64,000 nucleotides of DNA from Psychrobacter submarinus (lineage in GTDB: Bacteria > Pseudomonadota > Gammaproteobacteria > Pseudomonadales > Moraxellaceae): NCBI RefSeq assembly GCF_904846685.1, contig NZ_CAJHBQ010000001.1:310001-374000 (forward strand), written 5' to 3'. Each line of letters starts with the position of its first letter. The stretch's first letter is position 1. The position numbers and the translations under genes were made by a program. Below, piece after piece: positions 8,725 through 18,020 of the stretch. Below the pieces are notes generated by a model. That model was given only the letters and a program-made list of their open reading frames with translations. It searched no databases and was not told the origin of the DNA.

Positions 8725-10785
8725 TTAAGCTTCACTCGTCTCGCTATCAATACGCAGTAGCTCATCACCATCGGCGACTAAGTCGCCCGCTGCAAATAGC
8801 AATTCTGCGACAACGCCGTCAGTGGGCGCGGTAATCGTATGTTCAATTTTCATCGCTTCAATCACCGCTAATGGCTCGCCTTGCTTGACGCTATCGCCGA
8901 CCGCGACTTTAAAGGCAATCACCTGTCCTGGCATAGGCGACTTGAGACTACCAACAGCGGCAGAATCCTCCCCTGCATAAGCCATGGCATCGATAAGTTC
9001 AATCTGATCGCGACCCCTATCGGTAAAGACATAAACCGTCTCGGTATGCGTCCAACTTTGCGCTTTGATGCGCGTATCATCGAGCCATAAGGTATGATTA
9101 TGGGCATCATCACTATGGTAGCTGACTTGAGCGTTATATAAAGCCTCATCTGACTTTTCTGAGGAGCTTGCCCCACTCGTATCATGCTCAATCGTTAAAG
9201 AAAAACGATCGGTGCTATCTGTATTTTTTTGACCCGCATTGTTTTGACATGCAGCATTATTAGCATTGTGCCAATTACTAATATGAGCAAGGTAATTTTC
9301 TTCATTATAAATGAGGTTAAAAGTACGCGTGTAGTCGGTATAAACGCGGAACGCGGAGAGCTGACTAAAGGGATCATTGGCATTATTTCTCACTGTGTCT
9401 TTCTCACTAGCCAATTGTTGCACGATAGCAGTGGTTACCAACGCCGATAGCTCTAACGGGTGCTGATTGAATAACTTATCCGCTTCACGCTCTATTAAAG
9501 CCGTATCTAGATTGGCCTGACTAAAAGAGTCAGTATTAATCACATAACGTAGGAACGCGACATTATTGGGTAAGCCAACGATACGAGTGAGTGCTAATGC
9601 TTGATCCATTTTCGCTAATGCTTGCGCGCGGGTTGGCGCATGCACGATAAGCTTGGCAATCATCGAGTCATAAAACGGGCTGATGACATCGCCCTCGCGT
9701 ACCCCATCATCGATACGCACATCATTACCGTTTTTGTTAATAGTAAAAGTACTATGTTCAGGCTTTTGATACGTGAACAGCGTCCCCGTTGCTGGCAAGA
9801 AATTATTGTCAGGATTCTCCGCGCAAATACGGGCTTCAATCGCATGACCACTAATAGATAATTCATTTTGCGTTTTCGGTAGTTTCTGACCGGCGGCTAC
9901 CAGTAATTGCCACTCCACCAAATCGACGCCTGTTATCGCCTCACTCACGGGATGCTCGACTTGCAGACGGGTGTTCATCTCCATAAAATAAAAACTCATA
10001 CCCGTCTCGCGCTGCTCAACGATAAACTCGACCGTACCCGCACCGACATAATCGACTGCACGCGCAGCATCGATGGCAGCGTTTCCCATGGCCGCCCGCA
10101 TGGACTCATCGACGTCAGGCGCAGGCGCTTCTTCTAGTACCTTTTGATGGCGGCGCTGTACCGAGCAGTCGCGCTCAAACAAATGTACATAATTACCATG
10201 ACTATCACCGAAGCTGGTGATAGCCTCACGGCGGCAGGACGCTAAAAGATCGTCGAAGTTATTACTATTCTCAACGATTCTCATGCCTTTACCGCCGCCG
10301 CCTGCACTGGCTTTAATGAGTACCGGATAGCCAATAGCGTCTGCTTGCGCCTTCAAAAAATCGCTATCTTGATTATCACCGTGATAGCCGGGTATCAGAG
10401 GTACACCAGCCGCTTCCATCAAGCGCTTAGACTCCGATTTACCGCCCATCGCGCGTATGGCATTCGCTGAGGGCCCGATAAATACTAAACCTGCATTTTG
10501 ACATGCTTCAGCAAAATTAGCGTTCTCACTTAAAAACCCATAACCGGGATGAATCGCCTCCGCGCCGCGATCTTTGGCAATGGCAATGAGCACATCGCCT
10601 TTCAAGTAGCTGTCTTTAGGCGCAGAACCGCCGAGATAAACGGCTTCGTCACAAACAGCGACATGCTTGGTATATCGGTCAGCATCTGAATAAACGGCGA
10701 CCGTACGTACGCCCATACGTTTGGCAGTAGCCGCGACTCGGCAAGCGATTTCACCACGGTTGGCGATGAGTATTTTGGAGAACAT
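8725..10785 (-). CDS. mccA: Methylcrotonyl-CoA carboxylase, biotin-containing alpha subunit
   Basis: Carboxylates its carrier biotin and hands the CO2 to MccB for conversion of 3-methylcrotonyl-CoA to 3-methylglutaconyl-CoA. Domain order in the 686 residues: biotin carboxylase N-domain (FSKILIANRGEIACRV at the start), ATP-grasp with GGGGKGMRIV near 165 and EMNTRLQVEHPVSE near 290, biotin carboxylase C-domain, a low-similarity linker (about 450-600, rich in Asn/Ser), and a C-terminal biotinyl domain with EAMKIEHT (Lys as biotin site) near 645. The linker is typical of MCC/PCC alpha chains. The ligase BirA at 4290 would biotinylate it. It lies upstream of the lyase gene by 11 bp and downstream of the hydratase gene by about 200 bp containing a palindromic element. 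Confidence 0.95.
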   Translation of the reverse strand: MFSKILIANRGEIACRVAATAKRMGVRTVAVYSDADRYTKHVAVCDEAVYLGGSAPKDSYLKGDVLIAIAKDRGAEAIHPGYGFLSENANFAEACQNAGLVFIGPSANAIRAMGGKSESKRLMEAAGVPLIPGYHGDNQDSDFLKAQADAIGYPVLIKASAGGGGKGMRIVENSNNFDDLLASCRREAITSFGDSHGNYVHLFERDCSVQRRHQKVLEEAPAPDVDESMRAAMGNAAIDAARAVDYVGAGTVEFIVEQRETGMSFYFMEMNTRLQVEHPVSEAITGVDLVEWQLLVAAGQKLPKTQNELSISGHAIEARICAENPDNNFLPATGTLFTYQKPEHSTFTINKNGNDVRIDDGVREGDVISPFYDSMIAKLIVHAPTRAQALAKMDQALALTRIVGLPNNVAFLRYVINTDSFSQANLDTALIEREADKLFNQHPLELSALVTTAIVQQLASEKDTVRNNANDPFSQLSAFRVYTDYTRTFNLIYNEENYLAHISNWHNANNAACQNNAGQKNTDSTDRFSLTIEHDTSGASSSEKSDEALYNAQVSYHSDDAHNHTLWLDDTRIKAQSWTHTETVYVFTDRGRDQIELIDAMAYAGEDSAAVGSLKSPMPGQVIAFKVAVGDSVKQGEPLAVIEAMKIEHTITAPTDGVVAELLFAAGDLVADGDELLRIDSETSEA

Positions 10786-10874
10786 AGCAATTCCTGTGCT
10801 TTATATTTGATACTTTGCCTTAATTTAAACGGGTTATAGTCAATTCAAAATAAAATCGATATATTTATTTTGTC

Positions 10875-10953
10875 GTGCTACTGGTATAAATTTTCTTTGC
10901 TTGCTGTGCGCTTCGCACTTTTCGATGCTGCATACAATTTATCCCAGTAGCAC
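10875..10953. repeat. Palindromic intergenic element, copy B (leucine cluster)
   Basis: Arms GTGCTACTGGTATAAATT and AATTTATCCCAGTAGCAC pair with a single mismatch over 18 bp. The core, read in reverse complement, contains CACAGCAAGC as in copy A. It lies between the hydratase gene and mccA and would form a long hairpin in the operon mRNA. Confidence 0.7.
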
Positions 10954-10982
10954 TGTATTGGTTTTAAAGTGAATCAACTACA

Positions 10983-11780
10983 CTACTCTTTATCAGCCAA
11001 CCAATCCGGCTTACGCTTTTGCAAAAAGGCTTGTACGCCTTCCTTTCCTTGCTCTGACGCGCGAATATCAGCAATCTCCTTCACCGTATCAGCGATTAAC
11101 TCATCATTAATACGCTTACCTTCGATATCATGAAGTAAGCGCTTACAGGTCTTGACCGCATCAGGGCTGTTATTGACGATCTTCGCGCATAGCCTAGCGA
11201 CCGTATCATCTAGGCTCTCTTCACTGACGCGCTCATGTACAAACCCAAGTTGCCGTGCTTTTTTGGCATTGAACACCTCAGCGGTTAAGAAGTAACGCTG
11301 TGAGGCTCGCGCGCCTAGCGCCTTTATCACATAAGGGCTAATCGTTGCAGGCGCTAGACCTAAGCGCACTTCACTGAGACAGAAATTCGCATTTTTAACC
11401 GCGATAGCGATATCACACACTGCCACCAGCCCCATGCCACCGGCATAAACATCACCTTGGATAGCCGCAATGGTGGGCTTTGAGCAGTCATAAATGGTTT
11501 TGAGCATTTGCGCGAGTGTATCAGCATCGGCTAGATTTTCTTGATAGTCATAATCTGCCATCGCTCGCATCCAGTTCAGATCCGCGCCGGCACAAAAAGC
11601 CTTACCTGCTGCCGCTAAGACAATCACACGAACGTCATCGCTTTGACCCAACTGCTTAAACACAGAGGTTAATTCGCTAATTGTTTTATCATTAAACGCA
11701 TTGCGTATTTCAGGACGGTTTAAAGTTACGGTTGCGACGTAGTTTTCTATGGTTACTAATAGGTTTTTATAATTATTCAT
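10983..11780 (-). CDS. liuC: Methylglutaconyl-CoA hydratase (enoyl-CoA hydratase family)
   Basis: Hydrates 3-methylglutaconyl-CoA to HMG-CoA, between MCC and HMG-CoA lyase. The 265-residue crotonase-fold protein has GKAFCAGADLNWM near residue 60 and YAGGMGLVAVCDIAIA near 110 (oxyanion hole), then LSEVRLGLAPATISPYV near 135. The GADLNWM and LGLAPATISPYV patterns are usual for methylglutaconyl-CoA hydratases rather than short-chain crotonases. That assignment is supported mainly by position between the two MCC subunit genes. The start is the first ATG after an A/G-rich stretch. Confidence 0.9.
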   Translation of the reverse strand: MNNYKNLLVTIENYVATVTLNRPEIRNAFNDKTISELTSVFKQLGQSDDVRVIVLAAAGKAFCAGADLNWMRAMADYDYQENLADADTLAQMLKTIYDCSKPTIAAIQGDVYAGGMGLVAVCDIAIAVKNANFCLSEVRLGLAPATISPYVIKALGARASQRYFLTAEVFNAKKARQLGFVHERVSEESLDDTVARLCAKIVNNSPDAVKTCKRLLHDIEGKRINDELIADTVKEIADIRASEQGKEGVQAFLQKRKPDWLADKE

Positions 11781-11848
11781 ATAATTTTTCTCTTAGTTTT
11801 GTAGCAGCTTTTCTTTCAATACAGTAGTTCTATTTTGAAAAGTAAATA

Positions 11849-11922
11849 GTGTGGCTGGTAGAAATTTTTGCAGCCTCTGTCGGCGTAGGCACAGCACGCA
11901 AGGAAATTTTTACCAGCCACAC
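11849..11922. repeat. Palindromic intergenic element, copy C (leucine cluster)
   Basis: Arms GTGTGGCTGGTAGAAATTT and AAATTTTTACCAGCCACAC form a near-perfect stem. The core has CAGCCTCTGT and CACAGCACGC, matching copies A and B. It lies between mccB and the hydratase gene. Confidence 0.72.
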
Positions 11923-11975
11923 GCCAAGTTTCCTATCATACTTGTAGACGAGAATTATCACTTATCAAACTAAAT

Positions 11976-13586
11976 CTACATTCTAAAAATACCAAAGGTC
12001 GTCTCTTCAATAGGTGCGTTATGAGCCGCGCTAAGTCCTAACGCTAATACCTGACGGGTATCAGCAGGATCAATGACGCCATCATCCCATAACCTTGCAG
12101 TGGCATAATAAGGATGGCCTTGCTCCTCATACATATCGCGTATTGGTGCTTTAAACGCTTCTTCATCGTCAGCGCTCCACGACTCGCCACTGCGTTCGAA
12201 GTTATCACGCTTTACCGTAGCCAATACCGATGCCGCTTGCTCGCCGCCCATCACAGAGATACGTGCGTTTGGCCACATCCATAGAAATCTTGGGTCGTAA
12301 GCGCGGCCACACATGCCATAGTTACCTGCGCCAAAAGAGCCGCCAACGATGACAGTGAATTTAGGCACTTTGGCATTGGCAACCGCCATCACCATTTTGG
12401 CACCATGACGAGCGATGCCTTCATTCTCATACTTACGTCCGACCATAAAGCCGGTGATATTTTGCAAAAACACCAGCGGGATTTTGCGTTTACAGCACAG
12501 CTCAATGAAGTGTGTGCCTTTTTGCGCCGACTCACTAAATAAGATACCGTTATTGGCGATAATACCGACAGGCATGCCTTCGATATGGGCAAAGCCGCAA
12601 ATCAGCGTATTGGCAAAGCGCGCCTTAAATTCATCAAAGGCGCTATCGTCGACGATACGGGCGATGATCTCTTTAATATCAAACGGCTTGCGTTTATCGG
12701 TGGGAATAATGCCGTATAATTCTTTAGCATCATAGCGTGGAGGCCGCGGGGTGATTTGATTGGGAATGACTTTCGCATCGCGGTTCAAATGCCCAACGAT
12801 ATCGCGGGCAATCGACAACGCATGGGTATCGTTTTGTGCTAGATAATCGACCACCCCTGATAGCCGCGTGTGCACATCACCGCCGCCCAAGTCTTCTGCG
12901 CTGACCTCTTCACCCGTTGCCGCTTTGACCAGTGGCGGGCCGCCGAGAAATATCGTCCCTTGATCTTTGACAATAATAGACTCATCGCTCATTGCCGGCA
13001 CATAAGCGCCGCCTGCGGTACAGCTGCCCATCACAACCGCGATTTGCGGAATACCTGCCGCGCTCAGATTGGCTTGATTAAAAAAGATACGCCCAAAGTC
13101 ATCTTTATCAGGGAACACTTCATCTTGATTCGGCAGATTCGCGCCTCCTGAATCAACGAGATAAACACAAGGCAGATGGTTTTGCTGCGCAATTTCCTGT
13201 GCGCGCAAGTGTTTTTTAACCGTCATCGGGTAGTAAGTACCGCCTTTCACCGTAGCATCATTACAGACGATCATGCACTCGATGCCGTTAATACGGCCAA
13301 TACCGGCAATCACGCCTGCCGCTGGGATATCGGCATCATACATATCATGCGCTGCCATCGGTGCTACTTCCAAAAACGGCGTGCCAACATCGAGCAGGCG
13401 CTCCACGCGCGCGCGAGGTAACAGCTTACCGCGCGCTAAATGCTTAGCTCGAGCACGCTCTGATCCACCTTGGGCAATTTTATGCAGATGCTGGTATAAA
13501 TCATCGACGAGCGCTTGCATCGCGGTACTGTTTTGCTGAAACTCGCTCGAATTGGGGCTTAGTTTACTGGTGATAATGGCGCTCAT
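11976..13586 (-). CDS. mccB: Methylcrotonyl-CoA carboxylase, carboxyltransferase beta subunit
   Basis: Transfers the carboxyl group from biotin on MccA to 3-methylcrotonyl-CoA. The 536 residues form two crotonase-like carboxyltransferase lobes. The N-lobe has RERVERLLD-like helices and [11 protein letters not shown] near residue 145 and [16 protein letters not shown] near 185. The C-lobe has [11 protein letters not shown] near 375 and [16 protein letters not shown] near 415, then [15 protein letters not shown]. The last stretch and length match MCC beta rather than propionyl-CoA carboxylase beta, in agreement with the neighbours. It is the first intact gene of the cluster; only the broken synthetase lies upstream. 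Confidence 0.95.
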   Translation of the reverse strand: MSAIITSKLSPNSSEFQQNSTAMQALVDDLYQHLHKIAQGGSERARAKHLARGKLLPRARVERLLDVGTPFLEVAPMAAHDMYDADIPAAGVIAGIGRINGIECMIVCNDATVKGGTYYPMTVKKHLRAQEIAQQNHLPCVYLVDSGGANLPNQDEVFPDKDDFGRIFFNQANLSAAGIPQIAVVMGSCTAGGAYVPAMSDESIIVKDQGTIFLGGPPLVKAATGEEVSAEDLGGGDVHTRLSGVVDYLAQNDTHALSIARDIVGHLNRDAKVIPNQITPRPPRYDAKELYGIIPTDKRKPFDIKEIIARIVDDSAFDEFKARFANTLICGFAHIEGMPVGIIANNGILFSESAQKGTHFIELCCKRKIPLVFLQNITGFMVGRKYENEGIARHGAKMVMAVANAKVPKFTVIVGGSFGAGNYGMCGRAYDPRFLWMWPNARISVMGGEQAASVLATVKRDNFERSGESWSADDEEAFKAPIRDMYEEQGHPYYATARLWDDGVIDPADTRQVLALGLSAAHNAPIEETTFGIFRM

Positions 13587-13720
13587 GGTCTTCCTTGTTA
13601 TACTTCTATGTCTTAATTTTAACTATAAAACATTTTTGCAAAAATAAGGGGTCATTAAATACTTAGCAGTGTTTTGAATGATAAAGCTTTTATATAAATC
13701 AATACTTATATAAATCAATA

Positions 13721-14909
13721 CTATGCCAAACCTAACTCTGCTGTCATTTGCTCAATGATTTTATATTTTTGAATTTTACCCGTGATGGTCATCGGATATT
13801 CTGTGACAAAACGATAGTAAGCCGGGATTTTATAATGGGCGATATTATCGTAGCAGAACTGTTTGACCTCTTCTTCTGTCAGATCAACTCCCTCTTTAGG
13901 AATAATCCAAGCCGCCAACACCTCGCCGTAACGCTCATCTGGAATGCCAACGACTTGTACGTCGCGTATTTTTGGATGACGATACAGATAGTTTTCAATC
14001 TCAACCGGATAAATATTCTCGCCGCCGCGGATGACCATATCTTTACTACGACCGACGACTTTGACATAGCCATCCTCGTCCATCGTCGCCAAATCGCCAG
14101 TATGCATCCAGCCGTCTTGTATCGCCTCGCGAGTCTTAAAGCGGCTACCCCAATAGCCTTTCATCACTGAATAGCCTTTTGTCAGTAGCTCGCCTGTCTC
14201 GCCGATAGGTAGAGTCTCGCCAGTACCCGTATCGACAACTTTGACCTCAAGCGCAGGCTGCACCAGTCCAACGGTCGAGACTTGTTTTTCAAGCGGCGTG
14301 TGCTCATTAGTTTGACAGGATACAGGGCTCGTCTCAGTCATGCCATAAGCAATGGTGACCTCCTGCATATGCATCTTATCGATGACTCGGCGCATCACTT
14401 CAATCGGACAACTAGAGCCTGCCATAATCCCCGTACGCAAACTCGATAAATCAAATTTATCAAAGTCAGGATAATCAAGCTCAGCGATAAACATCGTCGG
14501 CACGCCGTGCAGCGCGGTACATTTTTCAGCTTCTACCGTTTGTAGTACCGTTAGTGGTTCAAAGCCATCATTGGGATAAACGATTATTATGCGACCAGAT
14601 ACCGATGCGATCACCAATCTCAAGCCCCATCTCGATGATGGCGCTGGCGAGCTTATTGACTTGCCCTTGTAGCTGTTTATAAGTCCAACGAATGTTTTGA
14701 TGACGCACCACTAACGCTTCGCGCTCGGGATATTTGGCCACAATAGCATCAAAAAAATCGCCAATAGTGGCTTCTATAAGCGGGACATCGGGGCCTTTGT
14801 CGTAACTTTGAGTGAGAGGTGCATTTGCGGAGCGTGCGCCCATGTTTATTTTTGGAATATTATTTAGAATATCGCTGTAGGCAGTGCTAAGTGGAGAGGG
14901 TTGAATCAT
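13721..14909 (-). pseudogene. AMP-forming acyl-CoA synthetase with internal deletion
   Basis: Two overlapping frames belong to one broken gene. The N-terminal piece (14909 to about 14580) gives residues 1-109, ending GIWSHNN before it shifts into RLSQ and a stop. The C-terminal piece (about 14585 to 13721) enters at [13 protein letters not shown] and runs to the end, with [40 protein letters not shown] and the catalytic Lys region TGKIQKYKI. In the family, roughly 150 residues lie between these points, including the ATP-binding TSGTTG loop. The joint is therefore an out-of-frame deletion of about 450-480 bp, and the product cannot adenylate. The intact relative in leucine/isovalerate clusters probably activates a short branched or keto acid. 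An assembly error is the alternative, but the frames on both sides are otherwise clean. Confidence 0.85.
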
Positions 14910-15090
14910 AACGAATCCTTTCGTTTTACTTTTCCGTTTTGCTAATCAAGCTTATCAATAAATCTATTGTGGCTTGTCCCTTATATCTCTTCACTATAAC
15001 GTCTGAAATCAAACCCTGTCAATCATATTGATACAAGATGTCTCATTCACACAGTCGATAGCCGTTATGATAAATGATATGACTAGCCGT

Positions 15091-15124
15091 AAAAAAGCCA
15101 GCCTCTTATGAATAAAAGACTGGC
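15091..15124 (-). terminator. Intrinsic terminator of the flavoprotein gene
   Basis: On the minus strand a 12-bp stem (GCCAGTCTTTTA with TAAGAGGCTGGC, including G-U pairs) and TTCA loop is followed by TTTTTT. It lies 37 bp past the stop at 15161. Confidence 0.85.
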
Positions 15125-15160
15125 GACCCAGCTATCACACCAAGAGCACTTGCATACCCA

Positions 15161-16396
15161 TCAAGCTTTCGCTGCTGGCTTTGCTGGTACTTTAAGAGAC
15201 ACTGTGGCTTTTACCGCTTTATCATCAGTAGCGTCGTCAAATAATTCCATGACCAGCTCATCGGTCGTTTCGGTTTTGACTTGCCAGTTACCTGTCGCTT
15301 GTGGCACGCCAACCACCGTTACCGCAATCGCCTTATTCTTCAGACGAATCATCGGCGGTTTATGGTCGTAGCCAGCATGCGCGTGGCCTAAGATATCATC
15401 AGCGATAGTCGCGGCTTGCGCTCTTAGCGGTGCCACGTAACGACAAGCCACGCCATCGATAGACATACAATCGCCAATGGCATAGACATTGTTAGCATTG
15501 GTGCGTAGCGTTGGCGCATCGACAACAATACCCGTGCGCGGATTGAACTCTATACCTGCCGCTGCGGGCAGCTTATCATCGACGACCAGACCGGTACTAG
15601 CAATCACATGATCGACTGTCATAGTATTAGCCTGTCCTTGCACATTCTCTAACGGCTCATAGCTGACTTCTAGTCTGTCATCCTCATTACGTACGACATC
15701 AGTCACCTGATAACCGCCCAAAAATTCAATACCTTGCGACTCAATCGCTTGCCTAATACGAGCGGTCGCTTTCGCCGGTAGCATTTGCGCAAGTGGCGCA
15801 TCATTGAGATCAATTAGGCTGATTTTGTGACCGGCTTTGAGCAAGTCTTCGGCGATTTCGGTACCGACCATCCCTGCGCCCACAATAGCCACGTGCTGGC
15901 TACCCGTCGAGAGCTTTTCTTGCAGCTGACCGAAGCGCTCAATATGATTGACATGCCAGACTAAACTCTCAGGCAAGCTCTTAGGAAATATGGGATGTGC
16001 GCCCATCGCGAGCACTAGCTTGTCATAATTGATGACCGCGTAATTGGTGTTGGCAGGGTCTGAGCGATTTGCAGAGACCAGCTGCAATGTTTGGCTTGCC
16101 GCATCGATATCACTGACCTGCGTATGGGCTAATAAAGTGACATTAGCGGTCTTTGCTGCCTGCTCCCCCGCCGCTCGCACTAAATCGGCCGGTTTTTTAT
16201 CTTGGCTAATCGCCATCGTCAGCATCGGCTTATGATAGCGATCGGCATTATCGGCCGTGATTAAAGTAATCGGTATCTCTTTATCTTTACTACGGATAGC
16301 ATCTATCACGTGCCAGCCTGCTAGGCCTGCACCAACGATAACGATGCCATTTTTTGATGAGGTTGCCGATGCTACAGATAGATTGTCTACGCTCAT
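15161..16396 (-). CDS. FAD/NAD-dependent rubredoxin reductase-like oxidoreductase
   Basis: Predicted flavoprotein of 411 residues that would pass electrons from NAD(P)H to a small iron protein such as rubredoxin. It has an N-terminal FAD Rossmann motif IVIVGAGLAGWHVIDAIR (residues 18-35), a second NAD-binding motif HVAIVGAGMVGTEIAEDLL (near 165), and the FAD-contact motif NNVYAIGDCMS near 305. Overall order and length match rubredoxin--NAD+ reductases of Acinetobacter/Pseudomonas alkane systems. No rubredoxin gene is in the window, so the partner is inferred only. GGAG precedes the ATG. It is transcribed alone, with a clear terminator. Confidence 0.85.
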   Translation of the reverse strand: MSVDNLSVASATSSKNGIVIVGAGLAGWHVIDAIRSKDKEIPITLITADNADRYHKPMLTMAISQDKKPADLVRAAGEQAAKTANVTLLAHTQVSDIDAASQTLQLVSANRSDPANTNYAVINYDKLVLAMGAHPIFPKSLPESLVWHVNHIERFGQLQEKLSTGSQHVAIVGAGMVGTEIAEDLLKAGHKISLIDLNDAPLAQMLPAKATARIRQAIESQGIEFLGGYQVTDVVRNEDDRLEVSYEPLENVQGQANTMTVDHVIASTGLVVDDKLPAAAGIEFNPRTGIVVDAPTLRTNANNVYAIGDCMSIDGVACRYVAPLRAQAATIADDILGHAHAGYDHKPPMIRLKNKAIAVTVVGVPQATGNWQVKTETTDELVMELFDDATDDKAVKATVSLKVPAKPAAKA

Positions 16397-16499
16397 AAAA
16401 ACTCCAATATGGTTTATGAATTATTCTAATTATCAACAAGAATGGCAGCCATTGTATCAGTAAACAGACATGCACTCACTCATCTATCCAGTAACTTGC

Positions 16500-17099
16500 T
16501 CAATCAATATCGAATTCCATACGATGGGCGGTGGCGCGCTTGGTTTGGTTATCTACGAGCTTTTCGATACAGTACAGACTGGCGTGGATACCCGCGCTTA
16601 TCCCTGCTGATGTAACGATATTACGCATATCATCACTAGCATCGACATAACGAATATTATCAATAACGTCTATATCAGGATAAGAGGCTAAGTTGTCCAA
16701 ATCCATCCAATGTGTGGTTGCCGCTCGACCAGCGAGCAACCCTGCTTTTGCTAGCAGCAGCGCACCTGTACATACGGACAGAGTCAGCTCTGCGACGCCT
16801 GCTTGAACAATAATCCAATCGATCACTATTTGATTATGTATCTCTATTTTTTCGGCACCATAACCACCAGGGATTACGAGTACATCGAGATGAGGATGGT
16901 TGGCAAAACTATAATCAGGAATAACCTGTAGACCGTTTCTAGCAGAAATCGGTGCTGGGTGCTCAGCAATAGTGATCACATTAAAGTGCTTATTATTTGA
17001 TTTATTCTCAGCCAGTGAGAACACCTCAAAAGGTCCAGCAAAATCTAATACCTCTACTTCATTAAATAGCAGTATTCCAACGGTTCGCTTTAACGTCAT
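16500..17099 (-). CDS. DJ-1/PfpI family protein
   Basis: A 199-residue member of the glutamine-amidotransferase-like class I fold. VGILLFNEVEVLDFAGPFEVFSLA at the N-terminus has the Glu/Asp next to the active site. LSVCTGALLLAKAG carries the nucleophile-elbow Cys at residue 110, and TTHW follows about 20 residues later. This arrangement resembles the isonitrile hydratase and GATase-like part of AraC-type GlxA regulators, but no HTH domain follows. The substrate is unknown. It sits between the flavoprotein and a PaiB-like gene, all on the minus strand with about 80-100 bp gaps. Confidence 0.85.
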   Translation of the reverse strand: MTLKRTVGILLFNEVEVLDFAGPFEVFSLAENKSNNKHFNVITIAEHPAPISARNGLQVIPDYSFANHPHLDVLVIPGGYGAEKIEIHNQIVIDWIIVQAGVAELTLSVCTGALLLAKAGLLAGRAATTHWMDLDNLASYPDIDVIDNIRYVDASDDMRNIVTSAGISAGIHASLYCIEKLVDNQTKRATAHRMEFDID

Positions 17100-17183
17100 A
17101 ACTTGTCCTACTGAGATTGAGTTAGATTGATATCATTAAATAATATTTAATCCATCTATATTATACTATCTATACACCTTTAC

Positions 17184-17807
17184 CTAATCAATCAACGCTG
17201 CCATGGCATCTGCCTTTACCGTCTTACACCGTTTTAGTCCTGCGACTACCCCTGCTTTATTTTCCGCTGTCTTATTCTGACTCAGTTTAAACTGCGCTTG
17301 CACATCTGTGATACTAACCCGAATACCCACAATCGCTCGACAGAGTGCCTGAATATAGTTTTCTGGTGCATCATTGAGCGACCATGGCATCGGCTGACTG
17401 GCTTCAAAGTCTTGTGTCAGCGTCGATAAAATATCAACCAAGGCTTCAGACTCCGTGAGCAGACTCACTGATCCTGTGATATGTACACTACGGTAGTTCC
17501 AAGTCGGTACTTCTTTATGGGTTATCGCTTTGCTTGGATACCAGTTGGGGCTGATATAATGACCTGCCTCTTGAAATATCACCAGCCATGGCATCTTAAT
17601 ATTATCGCGACTATTTAACGGATTGATTTTGGCAATGTGACCATACAGACAACCGTACTCACTACCGTCATCCTGCCAGTACATCGGAATATGACAAGCT
17701 TCTAGTCCTAACTTGGTTTGTGCGACGACCGTCGCTTGAGGCTGCTCTTTGATAAATGCTTTTATGATATCAAAGCGCTCCTCTTTAAATGCTTTAGGCG
17801 TAAACAT
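17184..17807 (-). CDS. PaiB-like FMN-binding protein
   Basis: Split-barrel flavin-binding protein of the PaiB/transcriptional-repressor family, about 207 residues. Family patterns are MFTPKAFKEE at the start, HIPMYW near 45, GHIAKINP near 60, the YISPNWYPSK core near 90 and VPTWNYRSVHITG near 105. PaiB in Bacillus affects protease and sporulation genes, while related proteins may be simple flavin oxidoreductases, so a regulatory role is not proven. The start is set at the second of two adjacent ATGs (17807), which has GGAG six bases upstream. An upstream TTG at 17819 is in frame but overlaps the ribosome site. Three 16-bp tandem repeats lie just upstream. Confidence 0.83.
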   Translation of the reverse strand: MFTPKAFKEERFDIIKAFIKEQPQATVVAQTKLGLEACHIPMYWQDDGSEYGCLYGHIAKINPLNSRDNIKMPWLVIFQEAGHYISPNWYPSKAITHKEVPTWNYRSVHITGSVSLLTESEALVDILSTLTQDFEASQPMPWSLNDAPENYIQALCRAIVGIRVSITDVQAQFKLSQNKTAENKAGVVAGLKRCKTVKADAMAALID

Positions 17808-17826
17808 CATAAGCTCCAAGTCTTTT

Positions 17827-17874
17827 TTTTGAATTGCTATAATTTTGAATTGCTATAATTTTGAATCGCTATAA
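17827..17874. repeat. Three 16-bp tandem repeats upstream of the PaiB-like gene
   Basis: Unit TTTTGAATTGCTATAA occurs three times head to tail; the third has one substitution (TCG for TTG). It lies 20-67 bp before the chosen start codon, where a promoter or leader is expected, so copy number could influence expression. Confidence 0.85.
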
Positions 17875-17895
17875 AAAAAGTGTAAAAGCGTCAAT

Positions 17896-17942
17896 ATAAA
17901 ACGCCCTATTAAAGAGAGTGTTTCACTGTCTTTAATAAGGCG
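17896..17942 (-). terminator. Terminator of the gltIJKL operon
   Basis: A long hairpin (CGCCCTATTAAAGA pairing with TCTTTAATAAGGCG, extended by AGTG/CACT around a TTT loop) lies about 80 bp after the gltL stop. On the minus strand it is followed by TTTTATA. Confidence 0.65.
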
Positions 17943-18020
17943 CTTTGTATAATCATTACTGGTAAAAAACAGGCTTTCTTATTGAGAATAAAGCTATCAA
18001 TAATCGTCAATCGAAATAGT

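Noticed and set aside
15161..16396. Part of an alkane hydroxylase system, because of the rubredoxin reductase-like product
   Set aside because: No rubredoxin, alkane monooxygenase or related regulator is near; the assignment to a pathway would be unsupported.
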